DNA of 64,000 nt from DASWTL01 sp966250385 (lineage in GTDB: Bacteria > Bacteroidota > Bacteroidia > Sphingobacteriales > Sphingobacteriaceae), in the NCBI GenBank assembly GCA_966250385.1, contig CBINHC010000003.1, positions 248,001-312,000 of the forward strand, given 5' to 3'. The notes beneath the pieces are model-generated. The model ran no database searches. It was given only the letters and a program-made list of their open reading frames with translations, and had not been told where the DNA came from. Below, one piece after another: positions 43,941 to 53,900 of the stretch. The stretch's first letter is position 1. Each line of letters opens with the position of its first letter. The translations under genes were made by a program, and so were the position numbers.

Positions 43941-44579
43941 ATGATCAGTATACAATCATTTGTCTGCAGTCCCTACCAGGAGAATACGTATCTGCTTTTC
44001 GACGAGACCCGGGAGTGTGTGATCATTGATCCCGGCATGTACAATGGTGCCGAACAGGATCAGGTCGCCTCGTTTATCCGGGCCGAAGGGCTCAAACCGG
44101 TTCTGCTGCTGAACACTCACTGCCACATAGACCACGTCTTCGGCAATAAATTTATTTTCGACCAGTACGGACTGCTTCCTGAATTTCACGAGGGAGAACT
44201 GCCGCTGCTGACGGCGGTACCATCGTACGCTCCTCAGATGGGTATGCAGTATGAGGCCTCGCCTTTCCCTGCGAGGTACCTGGGCGAATCCGGAACGGTC
44301 GCCTTCGGTAGCAGTTCGCTGGAGATTATTTTTGCGCCCGGTCATTCCCCCGCTCACCTGTGTTTTTATTCAGAGAAGGACGGTTTTGTGGTCGGCGGCG
44401 ATGTACTGTTTTACAACAGCATCGGCAGGACGGATCTGCCGGGCGGCGATTTCGACACGCTGATCGCCAGTATCAGGAATAAACTGTTTGTGCTACCTGA
44501 TACCTGCACCGTCTACCCCGGGCATGGCCCGGCCACGACCATCGGCCATGAGAAACTTCACAATCCGTTCCTGAGGTAA
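43941..44579 (+). CDS. metallo-beta-lactamase-fold hydrolase (glyoxalase II-like)
   Basis: A 212-residue hydrolase with the metal motif THCHIDH (H-x-H-x-D-H) near residue 56-62, GHSPAHLCFY near 135, GGDVLF near 152 and PGHGP near 193. The compact length and YQENTYLLFD start fit the cytosolic glyoxalase II-like group present throughout Bacteroidota; the thioester substrate is not known. Its stop is 3 bp before the permease gene, so they are probably co-transcribed. Confidence 0.9.
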   Translation: MISIQSFVCSPYQENTYLLFDETRECVIIDPGMYNGAEQDQVASFIRAEGLKPVLLLNTHCHIDHVFGNKFIFDQYGLLPEFHEGELPLLTAVPSYAPQMGMQYEASPFPARYLGESGTVAFGSSSLEIIFAPGHSPAHLCFYSEKDGFVVGGDVLFYNSIGRTDLPGGDFDTLIASIRNKLFVLPDTCTVYPGHGPATTIGHEKLHNPFLR

Positions 44580-44582
44580 CTG

Positions 44583-45812
44583 ATGAATACGCCATTTTTT
44601 ATAGCGAAGCGATACCTGTTCTCCAAAAAGTCGGTCAATGCGATCAATTTTATTTCGGGTATTTCAATGCTGGGGGTTTTTGTCGGAAGTGCGGCGCTCA
44701 TCATCATCCTGTCCGTGTTCAACGGGTTTGAGAAGCTAGTCCTTTCGATGTTCAATACGCTTACGCCCCAGCTGCTGGTCGAACCGGCAACCGGCAAGAC
44801 GTTCGATCCTTCACTGCGGGTCCTGCAGCAGGTGAAAAAAGATCCAAGGATTCTGCACTATACCGAGGTGCTACAGGAAAAAGCCCTGATCCGCTATGGA
44901 AAAGGCCAGTTTATCGGTCTTGTAAAGGGTGTCAGCGAAAACTTCAACCAGGGACACGAGCTCGATACCACGATTATTGACGGAACGTTCACCCTGCAGC
45001 ATGAAGGGGAGGACATGGCCGTGATTGGATCTGCGGTCCAGGCTTACCTGGGAGTGAGCGTAAAGGATCCTTTCCGCAACCTGCAGATCTTTTCACCAAA
45101 CAAGGCTGCCGCGGCCGGCGCATTCAGCCCGGCCGATGAGTTTATCGTCCGGTCTATCCGCCCCGCCGGCGTTTTTGAAGTTCAGCAGCAGTTTGACGAT
45201 ATGGTGCTGGTGCCGCTGAGTTTTGCGAGGGACCTTCTGAATGAACCGGACAGGGTCTCTTCGGTTGAGATCAACCTGAAGGCCGGGGAATCCTCGGAGG
45301 CCTTCCAGCGAGGGCTTGAGAAGAAATTGGGCAAGGCCTTTACCGTCCGGGACCGGGTTCAGCAGAACCAGTTACTGTACAAGATCCTGAACTCGGAAAA
45401 ATGGGCGATTTTTGTGATCCTCACCTTTGTGCTGATCATTGCCATCTTCAATATTATCGGATCCCTGACGATGCTTGTCATTGACAAGAAGCGGGATATA
45501 GCCATCCTCAGCAGCCTTGGGGCCGATAACCGGCTGGTTCGGAACATCTTTTTCCTGGAAGGCATGATGATCGCCATGATCGGGTGTATCCTCGGGATGT
45601 TCACGGGCCTTGTCGTTGCCCTCCTGCAGCAGAAATTCAGCTTTATCAGTATGGGAACTGCAGGGATGGTCGTTGACGCATATCCTGTGGACCTGAAGCT
45701 CTCAGACTTCGTCCTGGTCTTTCTGACTGTCTTCCTGATCTCCCTTGTCGCTTCCCGGATCTCCTCCCGCCTGAGTATCCGGCATATCATCAGTCTGAAA
45801 GAGGATCTATAG
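44583..45812 (+). CDS. ABC transporter permease, LolC/LolE (FtsX-MacB) family
   Basis: A 409-residue permease with one N-terminal helix (about 20-45), a large periplasmic domain (about 46-265) and three C-terminal helices (about 272-300, 320-345, 370-395). The FtsX core and the opening MNTPFFIAKRYLFSKKSVNA are typical of LolC/E-type proteins that release lipoproteins from the inner membrane. The matching ATPase is not adjacent. Lipoprotein export is the likely role, but other FtsX-family duties are possible. Its last 6 bp overlap the convergent hldD. Confidence 0.87.
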   Translation: MNTPFFIAKRYLFSKKSVNAINFISGISMLGVFVGSAALIIILSVFNGFEKLVLSMFNTLTPQLLVEPATGKTFDPSLRVLQQVKKDPRILHYTEVLQEKALIRYGKGQFIGLVKGVSENFNQGHELDTTIIDGTFTLQHEGEDMAVIGSAVQAYLGVSVKDPFRNLQIFSPNKAAAAGAFSPADEFIVRSIRPAGVFEVQQQFDDMVLVPLSFARDLLNEPDRVSSVEINLKAGESSEAFQRGLEKKLGKAFTVRDRVQQNQLLYKILNSEKWAIFVILTFVLIIAIFNIIGSLTMLVIDKKRDIAILSSLGADNRLVRNIFFLEGMMIAMIGCILGMFTGLVVALLQQKFSFISMGTAGMVVDAYPVDLKLSDFVLVFLTVFLISLVASRISSRLSIRHIISLKEDL

Positions 45813-46772
45813 ATATTTCCCGGGGATCAGGTAGTTCCGTACGTAATCCGCTATCCCTTCCTCCAGGGAATGGAACGGGCGGTTGTATCCCGCCGAACGG
45901 AGTTTATCCATTTTTGCCTCTGTAAAATACTGGTACTTATCCCGGATATCTTCCGGAGTCGGAATGAACTGAATGTCGGGTTCAAGGCCCATGGCCCGGA
46001 AGGTATTGGATGCCAGGTCCAGGAATGTTCTCGCCCGGCCCGACCCCAGGTTATAGATCCCGGAATCCTTGCGGTGATGCATCAGGTGGTACAGAACGGC
46101 GGTCACATCCTTCACATAGACAAAATCCCGCATCTGTTCGCCATCCCGGAACTCCGGATTGTGTGAGCGGAACAGTTTCATGGTACCGGTTTTCCGGATG
46201 GCGTTGAACGTGTGGAAGATGACGGAGGCCATGCGCCCCTTATGATACTCATTCGGGCCGTACACATTGAAAAACTTCAGGCCGGCCCAGAAATAGGGTT
46301 TGCGCTCCTGTTTCAGTGCCCAGATATCGAATTCATTTTTCGAGTCGCCATAGAGGTTCAGCGGACGGAGCGACGGGATCAGGCTTTCCCGGTCCTCATA
46401 TCCGGCCTCGCCGAGGCCGTAGGTTGCAGCGGAAGATGCGTACACGAGCGGGAGACCATATTCCACACAGATGTTCCAGACTGATTTGGAATATTCGAGG
46501 TTCAGCCGGTTCAGGACATCCCAGTTGCTTTCCGTGGTGTCCGTCCGGGCACCGATATGGAACACGAACTGTACGTGTAGCTGGTTGTTCTTCAGCCAGT
46601 TGTGAAGCTCTTCCCGGTCTACGAGGGCGGAATACCGCTTTCCCTCAAAGTTCCGGTTCTTTTCTGCGTTCGAAAAGTCGTCCACCAGGATCAGGTCGTA
46701 ATACCGCTCCTCATTAAGCTTCTGAATCAGGCAGCTTCCGATAAAACCTGCTGCTCCCGTAATGATTATCAT
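45807..46772 (-). CDS. hldD: ADP-L-glycero-D-manno-heptose 6-epimerase
   Basis: A 321-residue short-chain dehydrogenase-type epimerase that makes the heptose donor for lipopolysaccharide inner core. The NADP motif TGAAGFIGS is at the start, the active-site Tyr/Lys pair lies in LYGDSKNEFD, and GARTDTTE and NVYGPNEYHKGRM are family blocks. It begins 12 bp after mqnD and seems to be the last gene of the mqnB-mqnD-hldD run. Confidence 0.92.
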   Translation of the reverse strand: MIIITGAAGFIGSCLIQKLNEERYYDLILVDDFSNAEKNRNFEGKRYSALVDREELHNWLKNNQLHVQFVFHIGARTDTTESNWDVLNRLNLEYSKSVWNICVEYGLPLVYASSAATYGLGEAGYEDRESLIPSLRPLNLYGDSKNEFDIWALKQERKPYFWAGLKFFNVYGPNEYHKGRMASVIFHTFNAIRKTGTMKLFRSHNPEFRDGEQMRDFVYVKDVTAVLYHLMHHRKDSGIYNLGSGRARTFLDLASNTFRAMGLEPDIQFIPTPEDIRDKYQYFTEAKMDKLRSAGYNRPFHSLEEGIADYVRNYLIPGKYL

Positions 46773-46784
46773 GTCCTGCTTGCT

Positions 46785-47630
46785 TTAGTTGTTTAAGAAT
46801 AAGTTCTGTTCCGTCCGCGGTATCACTCCCGCCCGGTTCGCGCGTTCAAACAGGGTCGATACCGCCGTTCGGCCTTCCGGTCCCAGGTCCAGGGAGTATT
46901 TGTTGACATACAGGTCAATATGCCGATACATGACCTCCTCGCTCATTTCCTGGGCATGTTCGCGGATGAACGGCGTAGCGGATCCGGGGTTGGCAAAAGC
47001 GAACTCGACGCTTTTCCTGACCAGCCGGTTCACTTTTTCTTTGATTTCAGACGGCAGTGACCGCCGGATCATGATGCCGCCCAGCGGGATGGCCGATCCG
47101 GTTTCCTTTTCCCAGAAATCACCCAGGTCTATGATTTTGGTCAGTCCCTTATCCTGGTAGGTGAACCGGTTTTCGTGAATGATCAGACCCAGGTCGATCC
47201 CTCCTGTCAGCAGCTGGTTCTCGATCTCAGAAAATACCATCTCTTTCCTGTTGACCAGTTCCGGAAAGGCGATCCCCAATAAGAAGCTGGCCGTTGTGTA
47301 CCGGCCCGGGATTCCGACGACGAGCTGGTCGCCGGCCGTCCGGATCTGTTCCGGATCCGCATAGTCTTTGCTGATGAGAAGCGGTCCGACCCCGAATCCC
47401 AGCGCCGAACCGGAATCCAGCAGTACATACCTTTCGGCGACATAGGCATAGGCATGGAAGCTCAGCTTCGTGATGTCCAGTTCGCCCCGAAGCGCCTTCT
47501 GGTTCAGCGTCTCCACGTCATCGAAAGACACCTCGAACTCCAGGCCTTCGGTGTCGATTTTATGGTGTATCAGGGCATCAAATATAAAAGTATCGTTCGG
47601 GCAGGGGGAAAATCCAAGAGTTAATTTCAT
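46785..47630 (-). CDS. mqnD: 1,4-dihydroxy-6-naphthoate synthase (futalosine menaquinone pathway)
   Basis: A 281-residue protein of the MqnA/MqnD family. The beginning TLGFSPCPNDTFIFDALIH and GELDITKLSFHAYAYV, and GFGVGPLLIS, distinguish MqnD from MqnA. It converts cyclic dehypoxanthinyl futalosine to 1,4-dihydroxy-6-naphthoate. Its ATG overlaps the mqnB stop by 4 bp. With mqnB beside it, the organism makes menaquinone by the futalosine route; the remaining genes must be elsewhere. Confidence 0.93.
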   Translation of the reverse strand: MKLTLGFSPCPNDTFIFDALIHHKIDTEGLEFEVSFDDVETLNQKALRGELDITKLSFHAYAYVAERYVLLDSGSALGFGVGPLLISKDYADPEQIRTAGDQLVVGIPGRYTTASFLLGIAFPELVNRKEMVFSEIENQLLTGGIDLGLIIHENRFTYQDKGLTKIIDLGDFWEKETGSAIPLGGIMIRRSLPSEIKEKVNRLVRKSVEFAFANPGSATPFIREHAQEMSEEVMYRHIDLYVNKYSLDLGPEGRTAVSTLFERANRAGVIPRTEQNLFLNN

Positions 47631-48256
47631 AGCTTCTCTAAATATGTAAGAATAGCGGCATTCAGGTTTTCAATGGCCAGCGGAATGTCCCAGGCGGAGA
47701 GATTTCTGCGTTCCACATAGTTGGAAACGGCCCTCAGCTGGACAGACGGCAGGCCCACCTGGTTGGATGCATAGAAGAATGCCGCGCCTTCCATGGATTC
47801 AACCTGCGGCTGAAGCCTGCTCATCGTTTTATAGATCGTCGTTTCATTCCCGTGTACCCGGCTTACCGTGATGGCACGGGCTGTCGGCCACCCGGGGAGG
47901 GGATGCTGCGCCGTGAGCGGCAGGATCCGGCTTTCCCCGAAACCCAGCTTGTCAATGGGCAGAAATTCCTCGCCGTCTTCCGCTCCCAGTTCCGCAAAGC
48001 AGTCCTCGGAGACCTGGAGTACAGCGCCGATCGGCAGGTTCCTGTCAAAAGCTCCGGCAATACCAGCATTAACAGCCAGGTCATACTGACCGGACGCAAG
48101 GTGCATGCCCATCCGGAATGCTGTGGCGACCATGCCCACTCCGGTGATCAGTGAAGTGACCTGATGTCCGCTGACCCGGGAAGCGGCGTCCTCACCGGAG
48201 GACTGAAGGAAAGGAGCGATTTCGGCTTCGGTTGCCGAGACGAGTAAAACTTTCAC
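47627..48256 (-). CDS. mqnB: futalosine hydrolase
   Basis: A 209-residue nucleoside hydrolase of the MTAN/phosphorylase fold that removes hypoxanthine from futalosine. Visible blocks are LLVSATEAEIAPF, NAGIAGAFD, and the active-site part VESMEGAAFFYA with the catalytic Glu-Gly. It is directly coupled to mqnD, which settles the annotation against a general methylthioadenosine nucleosidase. A minus-strand TAACTTCG just upstream (48261-48268) may be its -7 element. Confidence 0.93.
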   Translation of the reverse strand: MKVLLVSATEAEIAPFLQSSGEDAASRVSGHQVTSLITGVGMVATAFRMGMHLASGQYDLAVNAGIAGAFDRNLPIGAVLQVSEDCFAELGAEDGEEFLPIDKLGFGESRILPLTAQHPLPGWPTARAITVSRVHGNETTIYKTMSRLQPQVESMEGAAFFYASNQVGLPSVQLRAVSNYVERRNLSAWDIPLAIENLNAAILTYLEKL

Positions 48257-48314
48257 TCCGCGAAGTTATGAACAATAGCCCGAATTTGAATTCAGAGCTT
48301 CCTGCTACTTTGAG

Positions 48315-48322
48315 TATATTTG
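48315..48322 (+). promoter_or_regulatory. -7 element upstream of the PTPS gene
   Basis: TATATTTG matches TAnnTTTG, 14 bp before the start codon at 48337. Only a weak TTC is seen about 21 bp upstream as a -33 element. Confidence 0.45.
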
Positions 48323-48336
48323 CACCTTAATTTTGA

Positions 48337-48753
48337 ATGATGATTTACATTACGCGCAGGGAACGATTTAATGCAGCGCATAAGCTGTATCGTGAAGGAT
48401 GGACGGACCAGGAAAACTTCGAGGCCTTCGGGAAATGTTCAAACCCTAACTGGCATGGTCATAACTATGAACTTTTTGTCACGGTCAAGGGGAATGTGGA
48501 TCCGGAGACCGGGTTTGTTATGGATCTGAAGGAGCTGAAGAGTATAATTCATACCTATATTACTGACAAACTGGATCATAAAAATATTAACTTGGATGTA
48601 GACTTCATGAAAGGCAAGATGGCTTCTACCGAAGTGCTTGCCATGGAGATCTTTTTCCAGCTGAAACCGCATGTGGAGGCACACGGCGTGCACCTGCATT
48701 CGATCCGGATCAATGAAACCGAAAACAACTATGTCGAGTACTTCGGCGAGTAA
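48337..48753 (+). CDS. 6-pyruvoyltetrahydropterin synthase/QueD family protein
   Basis: A 138-residue pterin enzyme. Zinc ligands are His15, His40 and His42, the catalytic Cys34 lies in CSNPNWHGHNYEL, and Glu near the C-terminus in INETENNYVEY anchors the pterin. The -NPNxHGHNY- form is closer to eukaryotic PTPS than to many bacterial QueD proteins. It lies 13 bp upstream of folE, whose product supplies its substrate dihydroneopterin triphosphate. Roles in tetrahydropterin or queuosine synthesis are both possible. Confidence 0.88.
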   Translation: MMIYITRRERFNAAHKLYREGWTDQENFEAFGKCSNPNWHGHNYELFVTVKGNVDPETGFVMDLKELKSIIHTYITDKLDHKNINLDVDFMKGKMASTEVLAMEIFFQLKPHVEAHGVHLHSIRINETENNYVEYFGE

Positions 48754-48766
48754 AAGAAACCATAAT

Positions 48767-49402
48767 ATGGATCATATGAATGATATGATGGCCGAAGAAG
48801 AAATGGATGGCTATGTAAAGATCGACCGGTACAATCCCGATAAGATTGAACGGATAGCGAATCACTATACAGATATTCTGAAAGGCCTGGGTGAGGATCC
48901 CGGACGCGAAGGTCTGATCAAGACTCCTGAGCGCGTTGCCAAAGCCCTGCAATACCTGACACACGGTTATGACCTGGATCCGAATGAGATCCTGTCCAGC
49001 GCTATGTTCCGCGAGGACTACAGCCAGATGGTCGTCGTGAAAGATATTGAAGTTTACTCCATGTGTGAGCACCACATGCTGCCGTTCTTCGGGAAAGCCC
49101 ATGTAGCTTATATTCCGAATGGTCATATCGTCGGACTGAGCAAGATCCCGCGCGTGGTGGATGCGTTTGCGCGGCGGCTGCAGGTCCAGGAACGGCTGAC
49201 GAACGAGATCCGGGATTGCATTCAGGATACCCTTCAGCCTGCCGGTGTCGCCGTCGTCATTGAATGCCGGCATCTCTGCATGTCCATGCGCGGCGTGCAG
49301 AAACAAAATTCGGTAACCACGACCTCGGCTTTTACCGGGGAGTTCATCCAGGAAAAAACCCGGGCGGAATTCCTGAGGCTCATCACGGCGAGCCTCGATT
49401 AA
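48767..49402 (+). CDS. folE: GTP cyclohydrolase I
   Basis: A 211-residue enzyme that converts GTP to dihydroneopterin triphosphate. Zinc ligands lie in YSMCEHHMLPF and in ECRHLCMSMRG, with PSKIPR-like GLSKIPRVVDAFARRLQVQE between them. The start is the ATG at 48767 (MDHMNDMMAEEEMDG); an in-frame ATG at 48671 would place the start inside the preceding gene. It is co-transcribed with the PTPS-family gene. Confidence 0.95.
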   Translation: MDHMNDMMAEEEMDGYVKIDRYNPDKIERIANHYTDILKGLGEDPGREGLIKTPERVAKALQYLTHGYDLDPNEILSSAMFREDYSQMVVVKDIEVYSMCEHHMLPFFGKAHVAYIPNGHIVGLSKIPRVVDAFARRLQVQERLTNEIRDCIQDTLQPAGVAVVIECRHLCMSMRGVQKQNSVTTTSAFTGEFIQEKTRAEFLRLITASLD

Positions 49403-49436
49403 CTGCATCTTCAGATACAGCATAACAAACGATACG

Positions 49437-49450
49437 CCCTGCATGCAGGG
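49437..49450. promoter_or_regulatory. 14-bp perfect palindrome before fabD
   Basis: CCCTGCATGCAGGG is its own reverse complement, 18 bp before the fabD start and directly followed by TAACTTTA, a near match to a -7 element. It could be an operator or the end of the folE message. Confidence 0.5.
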
Positions 49451-49468
49451 TAACTTTAAACTACATAC

Positions 49469-50347
49469 ATGAAAGCATACGTATTTCCGGGTCAGGGGGC
49501 GCAATTTGTGGGGATGGGAAAAGACCTCTATGAGCAGTCAGCAGAAGCAAAAGAACTATTTGAAAAAGCCAACGGGATTCTGGGCTTTCGGATCACCGAT
49601 ATCATGTTTAACGGCACGGACGAAGATCTGAAACAGACCAAAGTTACCCAGCCGGCGATTTTCCTGCATTCGGTTATCCTGGCGAAGGTAACCGCCGACT
49701 TTAAACCACAAATGGTGGCCGGGCACTCACTGGGGGAGTTCTCTGCACTGGTTGCGGCCGGGGCCTTGTCCTTTGAGGACGGCCTGAGGCTCGTCGCGGC
49801 CCGCGCAAACGCCATGCAGAAGGCTTGCGAGATCCAGCCGTCAACTATGGCAGCCATTCTTGGACTTGACGACTTCACCGTGGAGGATATCTGTCAGCGC
49901 GTGGCTGAAGTGGTCGTACCGGCGAACTACAACTGTCCGGGGCAACTGGTCATCTCCGGCTCAATCGAAGGGGTCGACCGCGCTTGTCAGCTGCTTACTG
50001 AGGCCGGAGCCAAAAGGGCATTAAAGCTGAATGTGGGCGGCGCTTTTCATTCGCCGCTGATGGAATCCGCTCGCGCTGAACTGCAAACGGCCATCGAATC
50101 GGTGGATATTCAGAAGCCGGTCTGCCCCGTTTACCAAAATATTGATGCCCGGCCCTATACGGACCCGGCTGATATCAAGAAAAATCTGATCTCCCAGCTC
50201 ACCGGGGCGGTCCGCTGGACCCAAACCGTGAAGCATATGCTGGAAGACGGTGCTACGTCCTTTACGGAGGTCGGGCCAGGCAATGTTCTCCAGGGCCTTG
50301 TAAAAAAGGTCGACCGGTCGGTCGAAACAAAGAGCGCGGCAATCTAG
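49469..50347 (+). CDS. fabD: malonyl-CoA:ACP transacylase
   Basis: A 292-residue acyltransferase that loads malonyl groups onto acyl carrier protein for fatty acid synthesis. FPGQGAQFVGMG opens the protein, the nucleophile is Ser87 in GHSLGEFSAL, and the catalytic His lies in GGAFHSPLM. It stands alone, not in a larger fab cluster, behind the palindrome at 49437 and before the hairpin at 50360. Confidence 0.95.
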   Translation: MKAYVFPGQGAQFVGMGKDLYEQSAEAKELFEKANGILGFRITDIMFNGTDEDLKQTKVTQPAIFLHSVILAKVTADFKPQMVAGHSLGEFSALVAAGALSFEDGLRLVAARANAMQKACEIQPSTMAAILGLDDFTVEDICQRVAEVVVPANYNCPGQLVISGSIEGVDRACQLLTEAGAKRALKLNVGGAFHSPLMESARAELQTAIESVDIQKPVCPVYQNIDARPYTDPADIKKNLISQLTGAVRWTQTVKHMLEDGATSFTEVGPGNVLQGLVKKVDRSVETKSAAI

Positions 50348-50359
50348 TTAAGAGCTATT

Positions 50360-50390
50360 TAAATAAACGGGGCCGGGCCCTGTTTATTTA
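50360..50390 (+). terminator. terminator-like hairpin after fabD
   Basis: TAAATAAAC pairs with GTTTATTTA, continuing through GGGC/GCCC. It has AT-rich flanks rather than a plain T-tract because a group II intron begins 6 bp after the stem. Confidence 0.75.
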
Positions 50391-50396
50391 AAAATA

Positions 50397-50892
50397 GTGT
50401 GCCGGGTACAATCTATAGATTGAAATCCCGAACACGCTTTACAGTAGGAGTGTTACCCAAAAGCAGGGTGTCGCTGGCGATTGCGATCTGAAATAAGCTG
50501 GCGGCAAAAGTCTGCACCTACGGAGAGAAACGGCATATAAGGCGGGCTGGTATGGGTGATACTGATAAAGAAGCAAAAGCCCCATACTGTACGGAATACC
50601 AGTACCTAAATGCAGACGCGACATGGATTGAAAGGGTGTGCACGACCAGGATTCGGAATCTGCTGAGGCTTGGCGCACGCAAGCAAGAGGCTTATGAATG
50701 GGGGCACAGGACAGTCCGATTCCAGGAGTTGCCCTCAATTAAGTACCTGACATGCTCGGCTACAGACTATCAGCATACAAGGCTCAAACAAAAATGCAGC
50801 CAATATTATTCTAACAAACCGCCGTATGCCGAACGGCACGTACGGTGGTGTGAGAGGACAGATAGAAAATAATCCCTATCTTCCTACTCGAT
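50397..50892 (+). mobile_element. ORF-less group II intron (ribozyme only)
   Basis: The element begins GTGTG, the group II 5' consensus GUGYG. Domain V is at about 50818-50850: a stem with catalytic triad CGC (50820-50822), CGTATGCC, a GAAC loop and GGCACGTACGG. Domain VI follows: GAG, AGGA, AGATAG pair with CTATCT, TCCT, CTC, leaving one unpaired A (50886) seven bases from the 3' end at CGAT, the expected branch point. Domain I features fill the 5' half. The reverse transcriptase/maturase normally in domain IV is missing, and only about 50 bases separate domain III from V. Splicing or mobility would need a maturase from elsewhere. Confidence 0.85.
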
Positions 50893-50923
50893 TGTTATTT
50901 TTACGGATTACGTTCCTCTAGAT

Positions 50924-53900
50924 TTGAATACACAGCTAAAAGTCAGGGCATTACTGTTTGTTCTTACACTGGTGTTTGCCTGTACGGCGATTACCGTACA
51001 CCAGGTGTTTGATAAAAAGGAGATCCTTGCCTCGGAAGCTGCCCTGCTCAAACGAAACCTTCATGCGAAAGAATCCTTTGTTGCCCGCTTTCTGGCCGAT
51101 TCTGCCAATTTCGAAGCGCTGAAATCTGCAGGGGAAAATGAGGAATGGGCGCTGAAATTTATCCCTGAATTCAGGGATAAACGGAAGATATATCTTCAGA
51201 CCTTCGAGGACCACCAGGTCCGTTTCTGGAACTCCGTCGAGATCAACTTTCCTGCCGACACCAGTATCCCGGAAGGGTCTTCATTTCATTTGTTCAGTAA
51301 CGGATGGTATGAAACCATTAAGAAATCCAGCGGCAATTTCTCGGTCGTCTGTTTCATTCCGATCAAGTCCCGCTATCCGTACACCAACCGGTATCTCGAG
51401 AACGAATTTTCAGAAGATCTGATCAAGGAAAAGAACCTCTCGATCGCGGCGTTCAATGATCGGAACGTGTATAACATCAAGAATTTTGAAGGAAAGTACC
51501 TGTTCTCCGTCAAGCTCAAGCCGGGGGTCGGGAACTCGTTTCTGGCGGGATTTGAGCTTAGCATGACCTTTTTATCGGTCCTCTGCCTCGTGGTGCTCAT
51601 CACCTACCTGTGCATCATGATCGCCGAACGGGGATATGTCAAGACCGCCGTACTGACCAGTTTCCTGGTAAGCGGGCTGCTTGCCCTCGTCAATTTCAGG
51701 TACCGGAACCTTCATGAGGCGTTCGCTATCGACCTATTCGACCCGGTACACTACAGTACCCCGTATTTTTATTCCATCGGCGATTTCCTGATCTATGTTC
51801 TGCTGGCCCTCTGGGTGGTCATGTTCGTTTACAGTTACCGCTACAAGCTCCGTTTTTCACGTGGAACGGCCGGTCTTGCCGCTTCCGCGACGATCTTTGC
51901 CGCTGCAGGCGTGGTACTGGTACTGGCCGGATACATGCTCGACAAGATTTTTAGTGACCTGGTGTTTAAATCGAGTATCAGTTTTGACGTTAGCAATGTT
52001 CTGAACCTGAACTGGCTGAGCTGGCTGGCCATGGTGATCCTGTGCTTCTGCCTGCTGGGGTTCTGGCTGCTGGCCGAGACTGCCATTGCGATCGGGGCTT
52101 CCCTGAAACTGTCTAACATCCAGCGTTTCCGGATCTTCCTGTCGGGATGTGGCCTGGCGGCGATCACCGGGATCGTCTCCGGCGACTTCAATATTTTCTT
52201 CCTGCTGTTCGCTTCCGTCCTGCTGGTGCAGGCCTGGCGGGCGTATGGTGGAAGGCAGTATACGGTCAGTCATATGATCTTTATCATCGCGATCTATGCC
52301 CTGATGGTGTCCTACAAGCTGTCCCAGTTCCAGACCCGCAAGGAACTTGAATTCCGGAAAGAGATCGTGAAGAAGCTCGAGCTGGCCGACGATCCGAATG
52401 CGGTGCTGCTTTTTTCGCGCATTGAAAAAGATATCGCCAACGATCCCGAGGTTATCCGGTACTTTACCTCCGGCGGCGATGTCAAAAAACTGGAGGTCCG
52501 GATCGGACAGCAGTATCTGACCGGATACCTGTCCCGGTACGAATTCCAGGTCTACCCGTTCAGCGCTTCTTCCAGGCCGATTGGGGATTCGGTGCACGTG
52601 TCGCTGGCAGGATACAAGAATCTCGTCCTTTCCGGATCGATGAAAGTATCGGACTATTTTTACCGGATCAGCAATACGTTCGGTTACCAGAACTACTTCG
52701 CCCTGGTGCCGGTCCGGAAGGGAGATACGCTGCTCGGTACCATGGTCCTGGAGCTGAAATCCCAGCAGGTCATCAATACCCCGATGAATTCGTCGATCCT
52801 GGCCGCCGGCAATATAACGGAGGAGTTCAACATGTCCGGATACTCCTATGCGTTCTACCGTGACGGCCGCCTGCTGACCCAGTACGGGCCATATACCTAC
52901 AGTCTGGTCAACGGCGACTATTCAGCAGTCCTGCATAACTTCAACAGGATGGTAAGGCGTGATCTGGACTTTGAGATGTACGACCACCTGATCTACAGGC
53001 CGACCCCCTTCAAGCTGATCGTGGTCAGCAAACCGGTCAACAACTTCACTACGCAGCTAGCCGCCATTTCTTTCATCTATATCGTACTGGTCGCCTTTGT
53101 AGCCGTCGTATCGCTGGTCCGCGAGCTTTGGATCAATTTCCGCCGGTACAATTTCCGGATCAGCCATTACCGGATCAAGTATTTTCTCCACATGAACCAC
53201 ATGCTGTACAAGACCAGGATCCAGCTGTCCATGGTCGGCACCGTGGTATCTACCCTCATTATTACCGGAATCATCACGTTTTACAATATCAGTCAGCAGT
53301 ACCGCGCCCAGCAAAGCCAGTCTTTGCTGGAGAAGATCAACCGGATCACGGAGGGGTTCAACAAGGAACTGTTCAGGAACAGTTCTCTTCCGCTGAATGC
53401 GCAGACGGAACTGGCGATCAGTTCGTTCGCAAAGATCAACGCAGCTGATCTCAATCTTTACAATACCAGGGGCGAGCTGGTTTACACCACCCAGCCCAAG
53501 CTGTATAAAGGCGGATTCCTGGCGCCACGCATCAATCCGCAGGCCTATGTGTACCTTCACAAGCTGCATAAGCTGGAATACGTCAATACGGAAACCTTCG
53601 GTACCCTGAAATATATCACCGCCTATTCGGCGATCCGGAATAACCGAAATGAGCCCATGGGCTATCTCAGTCTTCCCTATCTTACGAACGAACAGGAGTA
53701 TGAGGAAAAGGTGGGCGTGTTCCTGAACGCGCTGATCAATGTCTATACGCTCGTGTTCGTCGCTATCGGGTTCTTTGCGGTATTCCTGGCCAACAAGATC
53801 ACAGGCCCGCTGACACTCATTCAGAAAATTCTGAGTGAGACCAAGATCGGGCGGAAGAATGAACCGATCGTCTGGGATCACCATGATGAGATCGGGGATC

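Noticed and set aside
48671..48766. Upstream ATG for folE
   Set aside because: It lies inside the PTPS-family gene and encodes a non-family extension; the ATG at 48767 fits.
50552..50872. 106-codon open frame that might encode a small protein
   Set aside because: It runs through domains I-V of the group II intron, including the structured domain V, and shows no reverse transcriptase or other protein motif.
50397..50892. Retron or defence-related RNA element
   Set aside because: No reverse transcriptase or effector gene accompanies it; the ends fit a group II intron.
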